From positions 1,826,001 to 1,890,000 of the forward strand of contig NZ_AP022848.1 of the NCBI RefSeq assembly GCF_011764485.1: a stretch of DNA of 64,000 nt. The letters are read 5' to 3'. Below are positions 58,689 to 64,000 of the stretch, piece by piece. The notes below the pieces were generated by a model that saw only the letters and a program-made list of their open reading frames with translations, did not search any database and was not told the DNA's origin. Position numbers and translations under genes: made by a program. Source of the stretch: Bosea sp. ANAM02. GTDB lineage: Bacteria; Pseudomonadota; Alphaproteobacteria; Rhizobiales; Beijerinckiaceae. Position 1 is the stretch's first letter, and each line of letters begins with the position of its first letter.

Positions 58689-59837
58689 ATGCACGCTCCG
58701 CTGCTCGATGCCGAGATCTACGACCAGATCCGCGAGACCGCCCGGCGCTTCGCCGAGGACGTCGTCAGGCCCGTTGCCGCCGAGCTCGACCGCGACGAGA
58801 CCTTTCCCGCCGAGATCTACCGCCAGATGGGCGCGCTCGGCCTGTTCGGCATCACCGTGCCGGAGGCGCATGGCGGCGCGGGGCTCGATACTTACGCCTA
58901 TGCGATCGTCATGGAGGAGTTGTCGCGCGGCTATTCTTCGGTCGCAGACCAGTGCGGCCTCGTCGAGCTGATCGGCACGCTGCTCACCCGTTACGGAACC
59001 CCCGAGCAGATGCGGCGTCTGCCCGATATCCTCGCCGGCAAGACGCGCGTCGCCTATTGCCTGACCGAGGCCGAGGCGGGCTCCGACCTCTCCAATGTCC
59101 GCACCACCGCGCGCGAAACCGCCGAGGGCTATGTCATCGACGGCGGCAAGCTCTGGATCCACAATGCGCCGGTCGCCGATCTCGGCTTCGTGCTGGCCTC
59201 GACCGATCCGGCCGCCGGCCATCGCGGCATGAGCATCTTCCTGGTCGATCTGCATGCGCCGGGTGTCTCGCGCGGGCCGAAGGAGCACAAGATGGGCCAG
59301 CGCGCGAGCCAGGTCGGCGCGCTGGCCTTCGATGGCGTCACGGTGCCGCGCGAGGCCCTGCTCGGCCCGAAGGGGCGCGGCTTCCACATCATGATGAGCG
59401 TGCTGGAAAAGGGGCGCGTCGGCATCGCTTCCCTGGCCGTCGGCATCGCGCAGGCGGGGCTGGAGGCGGCGCTGGCATATGCCCGCGACCGGCGCCAGTT
59501 CGGCAGGCCGATCCTCGACAACCAGGGCCTGCAATGGCTCCTGGCCGACATGGCCAAGGAGATCGCCGCCGCCCGCGCGCTTGTCGAGCGTGCCGCGCTG
59601 CTGATCGACCGCGAAAAGCCCGCGACCTCCGCCGCCTCGATGGCCAAGTGCTTCGCCAGCGACATGGCGGTGGCGCAGACCGCCAATGCCGTGCAGGTCT
59701 TCGGCGGCTCCGGCTATATCCGCGGGGTCGAGGTCGAGCGGCTTTATCGCGACGCCAAGATCACGCAGATCTACGAGGGCACCAACCAGATCCAGCGTAC
59801 GATCATCGCGCGCGAACTGATCAGGAACGGTGCGTAG
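58689..59837 (+). CDS. Acyl-CoA dehydrogenase
   Basis: A 382-residue flavoenzyme. FGITVPEAHGGAGLDTYAYA is in the N-terminal helical domain, VAYCLTEAEAGSDLSNVRTT is the first family signature, QFGRPILDNQGLQWLLADMA the second, and the catalytic Glu is in KITQIYEGTNQIQRTIIARE. It introduces a double bond into an acyl-CoA using FAD. It has no direct partner in its unit but fits the CoA-based pathway on both sides. Confidence 0.92.
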   Translation: MHAPLLDAEIYDQIRETARRFAEDVVRPVAAELDRDETFPAEIYRQMGALGLFGITVPEAHGGAGLDTYAYAIVMEELSRGYSSVADQCGLVELIGTLLTRYGTPEQMRRLPDILAGKTRVAYCLTEAEAGSDLSNVRTTARETAEGYVIDGGKLWIHNAPVADLGFVLASTDPAAGHRGMSIFLVDLHAPGVSRGPKEHKMGQRASQVGALAFDGVTVPREALLGPKGRGFHIMMSVLEKGRVGIASLAVGIAQAGLEAALAYARDRRQFGRPILDNQGLQWLLADMAKEIAAARALVERAALLIDREKPATSAASMAKCFASDMAVAQTANAVQVFGGSGYIRGVEVERLYRDAKITQIYEGTNQIQRTIIARELIRNGA

Positions 59838-60137
59838 GCCAGGCTCGCGACGAGGCGAGCGGTGGCCGTGAACGGCCTTGCGGGAACGGCGATATAACCG
59901 CGCCGTCCATGATGCGGCCTGCCGCGCTCCGAAAATCCGCCTGAACCAATAGAGCGGCAAAGATCGCCTCGCCGGGCAGTGCGGGGCGGATCGAAAGCCC
60001 GCGCGCCCGTGCCTGTCGGGGGCGCGGCATCTTCTGGCATCGGTCTCAACATCCCGCGCTGGCGCAGAGCATCGTCATCGCCCCTCTGCGGCCGGGTCGG
60101 AGTGCCGTTGCGACTCTCGGAAATGACAGGTTGATTT

Positions 60138-60164
60138 CGCATATGAAAATTGCTTTCATATGCG
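60138..60164. promoter_or_regulatory. Operator of the TRAP operon (27-bp inverted repeat)
   Basis: CGCATATGAAA (60138-60148) and TTTCATATGCG (60154-60164) flank ATTGC, a perfect 11-bp-arm repeat. It lies 43 bp before the TRAP start and is the likely site of the IclR regulator encoded at the operon's end. The rest of 59838-60137 shows no gene. Confidence 0.65.
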
Positions 60165-60207
60165 CGAGAGGCGCCCGGCAGAACGGCGCCCCAACCGGAG
60201 GCGCCCC

Positions 60208-60678
60208 TTGCATATTCTTGCTGCCGCCTATCGGGCGCTGCTCATCGCGCTCGTGGCGCTGATCGTCGCGATCGTCGCGATTGCCGTCGTGTTTCGCTAC
60301 GTCCTCAACACGCCGCTGATCTTCAGCTTCGACCTCGCGACGATCCTGTTCGTCTGGCTTGTCTTCCTCGGCTTGACGCCTGCGGCCCATGAGGGCTCCC
60401 ACATGGCGGTAGACCTGTTCACCGCGCTGCTGCCGGCCGGCCTCGCCAGGGCCCTCGCCCTGGTCGTGCGGCTGCTGATGATCGCGATCGCGCTTTTCCT
60501 GGTCCGCTATTCCTGGGACCTCGCGATGCGGACGCGGATGGAGATCGCCTCCATGCGCATCTCCATGATCTGGGTCTACATGGCGATGCCGGTCGGCTTC
60601 GCGATCTTCGCGGCCTACGAGGCCTGGTCGCTGGCCTGCAGCGCGATGGGCCGCCCGATCGGGAGGCATGCGCGATGA
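60208..60678 (+). CDS. TRAP transporter small permease (DctQ)
   Basis: A 156-residue protein with four helices (AYRALLIALVALIVAIVAIA, FDLATILFVWLVFLGLTPAA) and the DctQ segment RYVLNTPLIFSFDLAT. The start is taken as TTG at 60208, which has GGAGG at 60197-60201 at a six-base distance; an ATG at 60160 lies inside the operator palindrome and would add an Arg-rich tail. It joins the DctM subunit, whose ATG overlaps its stop. Confidence 0.88.
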   Translation: MHILAAAYRALLIALVALIVAIVAIAVVFRYVLNTPLIFSFDLATILFVWLVFLGLTPAAHEGSHMAVDLFTALLPAGLARALALVVRLLMIAIALFLVRYSWDLAMRTRMEIASMRISMIWVYMAMPVGFAIFAAYEAWSLACSAMGRPIGRHAR

Positions 60679-61946
60679 GCCCTGCCGCCCTGCTCGGCGT
60701 CTTCCTGTCGCTGACCGTCATCGGCCTGCCGATCGCCTTCGTCCTGCTCGGCACGGGCATCGCGGTGACGCTGTCGGACCCGGACATCCTCGATGTCGCC
60801 TATATCCAGAACATCATCGTCGGAACCCAGTCCTTCCCGCTGATCGCGATCCCGCTGTTCATTCTCGCCGGAGAGCTGATGAACATCTCCGGCATCACCC
60901 GCCGGCTGATGGATTTCGCCTCTGCGCTGACGGCGCACATGATCGGCGGGCTGGCGCAGGTGAACATCGTCCTGTCCATGCTGCAGGCGGGCATGACGGG
61001 CTCGGCCAATGCCGAAGCGGCGATGCATGCGAAGACCCTCAATCCCGAAATGGTCCGTCGCGGCTACAGCCCGGCCTATGCCGCGATCGTGACCTCCGCG
61101 TCTGCGCTGATCGCCCCCATGATCCCGCCGGGAATCGGCCTCATCCTCTACGGCTTCGTCACCGATCTCTCGATCGGCAAGCTGTTCATGGCCGGCATCC
61201 TGCCGGGTCTGATCATGACGGCCGGCATGATGGTCATGTCCCACTGGATCGCGAAGCGGCGCAACTACGAGCGCAGCACGGAGCGGGCCAGTTCGGCGCG
61301 CCTGCTCCAGACCTTCTGGGGCGCTGTGCCCGCGATGCTGATGCCGGCCATCATCGTCATCGGCATCCGGCTCGGCATCTTCACTGCCTCGGAGGCTGGC
61401 GCCGTCGCGGTGCTCTACGCGCTGCTCTTCTGCGCCGTCTACCGGGAATGCCGCTGGCGCGACGTCGCCGAGTCGCTCGCGTCGACGGCCACCACGACCA
61501 GCGTGATCATGATCATCCTGGCCGCGTCGACCGCGCTGAGCTGGGCTTTGTCCTTCGAGCAGCTCCCGCAGCGGGTGGCCGAGATGCTCGTCGTGACCGC
61601 GGCCAACAAGTTCATGCTCTTCGCGATCGTCGCCGTGCTGCTGCTGATCGCCGGCATGTTCGTCGAAGGCACGGCGCTGATCCTGATCCTTGCGCCGATG
61701 TTCGCGCCCGCCGCGGTGAAGCTCGGCGTCGATCCCATCCATTTCGGCATCTTCTTCGTCTACATGATCCATCTCGGCGGCATCACGCCCCCGGTCGGCA
61801 CGGTCATGTTCACGACCTGCACCATCGCGCGCGTCCCGCTTCAGGACTTCATCCGCGAATCGCTGCCCTGGCTCGCCATGCTTCTCGGGATCGCCGCGCT
61901 GATCGCGGCCGTCCCCGGCACGGCGACTTGGCTCGGCTATCTCTGA
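60675..61946 (+). CDS. TRAP transporter large permease (DctM)
   Basis: A 423-residue permease with about twelve helices. Family landmarks are [20 protein letters not shown], the [20 protein letters not shown] loop and [20 protein letters not shown]. It carries out sodium-driven uptake of an organic acid delivered by the binding protein. It overlaps the DctQ stop by 4 bp. Confidence 0.93.
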   Translation: MSPAALLGVFLSLTVIGLPIAFVLLGTGIAVTLSDPDILDVAYIQNIIVGTQSFPLIAIPLFILAGELMNISGITRRLMDFASALTAHMIGGLAQVNIVLSMLQAGMTGSANAEAAMHAKTLNPEMVRRGYSPAYAAIVTSASALIAPMIPPGIGLILYGFVTDLSIGKLFMAGILPGLIMTAGMMVMSHWIAKRRNYERSTERASSARLLQTFWGAVPAMLMPAIIVIGIRLGIFTASEAGAVAVLYALLFCAVYRECRWRDVAESLASTATTTSVIMIILAASTALSWALSFEQLPQRVAEMLVVTAANKFMLFAIVAVLLLIAGMFVEGTALILILAPMFAPAAVKLGVDPIHFGIFFVYMIHLGGITPPVGTVMFTTCTIARVPLQDFIRESLPWLAMLLGIAALIAAVPGTATWLGYL

Positions 61947-61987
61947 CGGCAACCGAAAACAAGAACGGCAACACTGGGAGACGAAAC

Positions 61988-62980
61988 ATGACGATCAGGA
62001 TCATCACCGCTTCGGCAGGCCTCGCGCTCACCTTGCTGGCAGCCGCCCCGGCGGCGCAGGCGCAGCAGAAAACCCCCGTCCTGCGCTTCGGCCACATGAA
62101 TTCGCCGACGCATATCGTCAATCTCGGCGGGCAGCGCCTCAAGGCGGCGATGGAGAAGGCCAGCGGCGGCCCGGTCCAGATCGATCTGTTCCCGAGCGCC
62201 CAGCTCGGCGAGAACTCGGCGGTGCTGGAACAGCTCACGCTCGGGTCGAACATCATCACCCAGGTCGGTCCCGGGACCATCGCCCAATATGTCCCGAACT
62301 ACTCGGTGATGGTGCACCCGTTCCTGTTCAAGAACTGGGACGAGGTGAAGAAGGTCGCGAACTCGCCGCTGGTCAAGGGCTGGGAAAAGGGCCTGGTCAA
62401 GCACAACATCAAGCCGCTCTGCTTCTTCAACTTCGGCACGCGCGACCTCTATACGCGCAACAAGGCGGTCCGCACGCCGGCCGATACGGCCGGCCTCAAG
62501 ATCCGCGTGCAGCCGGTGGCGATCTATACGGAGCTGGTGAAGTCCATGGGCGGCCAGGCGACGCCGATGCCCTGGCCGGAGGTCTACAGCGCGTTGTCGC
62601 AGGGCGTGATCGACGCGGCCGAAGCGCCGCCGAACGCGATCATCGACCAGAAGCACTACGAAGCCGCGAAATTCTACATGAAGACCAACCACATCCTCGA
62701 CGCCGCCATGGTGGTGATGAGCCTGAAGGCGTTCAACGCGCTCAATGCGGATCAGCAGAAGACGCTGGAGGCCGCCGCCAACGAGGCCTGCGACTGGATG
62801 ACCGCCGAATCGGGCAAGGTTTACGACAGCTCCGTGGCGGAACTGCAGAAGCAGGGCATGACGATCGTCTCCGACGTCGATCGCGCCGCCTTCGAGAAGG
62901 CTGCGGAATCGATCCAGAAGGCGTTCCCGGACTGGTCGCCGAACCTGGTGGCGGATGTCCGCAAGCAGCTTGGACGCTGA
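61988..62980 (+). CDS. TRAP transporter periplasmic binding protein (DctP)
   Basis: A 330-residue binding protein with a signal peptide ([20 protein letters not shown], cleavage after AQA). The mature part begins [20 protein letters not shown] and contains [20 protein letters not shown] and [20 protein letters not shown], with the ligand-binding Arg in [24 protein letters not shown] is a further signature. A GGGAG precedes the ATG. The ligand is a carboxylate; which one cannot be told. Confidence 0.92.
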   Translation: MTIRIITASAGLALTLLAAAPAAQAQQKTPVLRFGHMNSPTHIVNLGGQRLKAAMEKASGGPVQIDLFPSAQLGENSAVLEQLTLGSNIITQVGPGTIAQYVPNYSVMVHPFLFKNWDEVKKVANSPLVKGWEKGLVKHNIKPLCFFNFGTRDLYTRNKAVRTPADTAGLKIRVQPVAIYTELVKSMGGQATPMPWPEVYSALSQGVIDAAEAPPNAIIDQKHYEAAKFYMKTNHILDAAMVVMSLKAFNALNADQQKTLEAAANEACDWMTAESGKVYDSSVAELQKQGMTIVSDVDRAAFEKAAESIQKAFPDWSPNLVADVRKQLGR

Positions 62981-63034
62981 TTGGAGCAGCGCTGGAGCCG
63001 GGCGTCGGGCCCGGCTCCGCAAGGAGCCGGAATC

Positions 63035-63847
63035 GTGAGCGACGACACCGATATTTCCAACCGCTACCGCGCCCCCGCACTCGAGAAGGGGCTCGACATC
63101 ATCGAACTTCTGGCGAGCTCGGCCAGCGGCATGTCGCTGACGACGATCGCGGCCACGCTCGGGCGTTCCATGGGCGAGATCTACCGGATCGCGCTGGCGC
63201 TGGAAGCCCGCGGCTATATCCGGCGCGATGCCGAGTCCGACCAATACGCCTTGACGCTGAAGCTCTTCGAGCTCTCGCACGAGAACCCGCCGACCAACCG
63301 GCTGCTTTCGGTCGCGCTCCCGCAGATGGAGAAGCTCGCCGCCGACGCCCAGCAATCCTGCCATCTCGCGGTGCTGAGCGGAGCGCGCGTGCTGATCGTG
63401 GCCCAGGTCGATGCGCCGCGCCCCATGCATTACGCGGTCCGCCTCGGCGCGCAGTTCCCTCTGGCCGAGACGAGCTCGGGCGCCGTGCTCTTCGCCTATC
63501 AGCCGGAGCATCACCGCCAGGCGCTGCTCGATGCGAGCATGGCCTCCTTTCCGGAACTGGCCGAGACCTTGCCCGAGCGGGCCGAGAAGGTGCTGGCCGA
63601 GGGCGGCGAGCGTCGCGAGAGCCTGGTCGTGTCGGGCGTGACCAATCTCAGCCAGCCCGTCTTCGACCATCGCGGCGTCATCGCCGCCTGCCTGACCATT
63701 CCGTTCCTCGCCCAGAAGGGCCTCGCCGTCGATGTCGAAGCGGCGGAACGGGCCGTCATCGCTACGGCGGCCGGCATCTCGGCCGCGCTCGGCTGGCGCG
63801 ACCCGCGCCAGCCCGCCGACAACGAAAACGAAGGAGAAGCCGCATGA
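63035..63847 (+). CDS. IclR-family transcriptional regulator
   Basis: A 270-residue regulator. The helix-turn-helix is [20 protein letters not shown] then [20 protein letters not shown], and the effector domain contains [20 protein letters not shown] and the typical [15 protein letters not shown]. The GTG at 63035 has AAGGAG eight bases upstream, so it is chosen over a TTG at 62981. It probably binds the palindrome at 60138-60164 and responds to the transported acid. The stop overlaps the next gene. Confidence 0.88.
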   Translation: MSDDTDISNRYRAPALEKGLDIIELLASSASGMSLTTIAATLGRSMGEIYRIALALEARGYIRRDAESDQYALTLKLFELSHENPPTNRLLSVALPQMEKLAADAQQSCHLAVLSGARVLIVAQVDAPRPMHYAVRLGAQFPLAETSSGAVLFAYQPEHHRQALLDASMASFPELAETLPERAEKVLAEGGERRESLVVSGVTNLSQPVFDHRGVIAACLTIPFLAQKGLAVDVEAAERAVIATAAGISAALGWRDPRQPADNENEGEAA

Positions 63848-64000
63848 GCGGAGCGCTCTCAGGGCTGCGCGTGCTCGATTTCAGCCATCTGCTGTTCGGC
63901 CCCTTCGCCACGCAGATGCTGGGCGACCTCGGAGCCGACGTGATCAAGGTCGAGCGGCCGGTCAGCGGCGACCTCTATCGGGACCTGCCGCCCTTTTTCA
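63844..64000 (+). CDS. CaiB/BaiF family CoA-transferase, N-terminal part (runs off the right edge)
   Basis: The ATG at 63844 overlaps the IclR stop (ATGA). The 52 visible codons read [20 protein letters not shown], then [23 protein letters not shown], the unmistakable start of class III CoA-transferases. Such an enzyme would activate the acid brought in by the TRAP transporter. The catalytic Asp lies beyond the window. Confidence 0.9.
   Translation, partial: MSGALSGLRVLDFSHLLFGPFATQMLGDLGADVIKVERPVSGDLYRDLPPFF

Overview
The window is about 64 kb of GC-rich, gene-dense bacterial chromosome. Gene content and signals point to an alphaproteobacterium of the order Hyphomicrobiales (Rhizobiales), with Bosea-like relatives the best guess. 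The pointers are AT-rich Zur boxes with TGTTATA half-sites, a TTAA-N7-TTAA CtrA-type box, dnaG next to rpoD, a group III truncated haemoglobin, several families of palindromic intergenic repeats typical of this order, and many GntR/LacI/IclR/SorC-controlled ABC and TRAP uptake operons. The genus is an inference; no rRNA gene is present to settle it.

Positions 1-29,900 are mostly housekeeping and small regulatory genes. They hold the carB start, two zinc-starvation genes (a COG0523/ZigA GTPase and an AztD-like periplasmic chaperone) each behind a Zur-type box, an MFS pump with an ArsR regulator, a methyltransferase, cfa, a LysR/EamA pair, a truncated haemoglobin, tyrA, carA, a YqeY protein, a VapBC module, dnaG-rpoD, a Tae4-like amidase, an ArsR-SRPBCC pair, a LysE exporter, YjbQ, HlyU, another MFS, a thioesterase, a large chemoreceptor and a tRNA with a CAU anticodon. 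The segment between the NIPSNAP gene and tyrA looks like a tyrosine attenuator. It has a consensus promoter whose predicted start is the A of a 16-codon ORF with two adjacent Tyr codons, followed by competing hairpins.

Positions 30,200-39,000 (minus strand) are a polyol/sugar-alcohol locus: xylulokinase, HAD phosphatase, SorC regulator, UgpBAE-like ABC importer without an ATPase gene, glycerophosphodiesterase and a mannitol-type dehydrogenase. Matching GAGCAT-type inverted repeats lie upstream of both transcription units. Positions 39,008-39,953 are a graveyard: the 3' end of a probable dehydrogenase, the C-terminus of an M20 peptidase and the C-terminal half of a LysR regulator.

Positions 40,191-49,549 (plus strand) form one tightly coupled operon: GntR regulator, a complete five-gene peptide ABC importer, an SDR, a CE4 deacetylase and a gamma-glutamyltransferase without a signal peptide. 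This suggests import and intracellular processing of gamma-glutamyl or modified peptides.

Positions 49,716-58,443 hold a polar amino-acid ABC importer whose ATPase gene has an in-frame stop at codon 27, then an SDR, enoyl-CoA hydratase, CoA-transferase, LacI regulator and a divergent DUF993 gene with three LacI-type palindromes between them. Positions 58,689-64,000 hold an acyl-CoA dehydrogenase and a TRAP transporter with an IclR regulator and the start of a CaiB/BaiF CoA-transferase, behind a strong inverted repeat.
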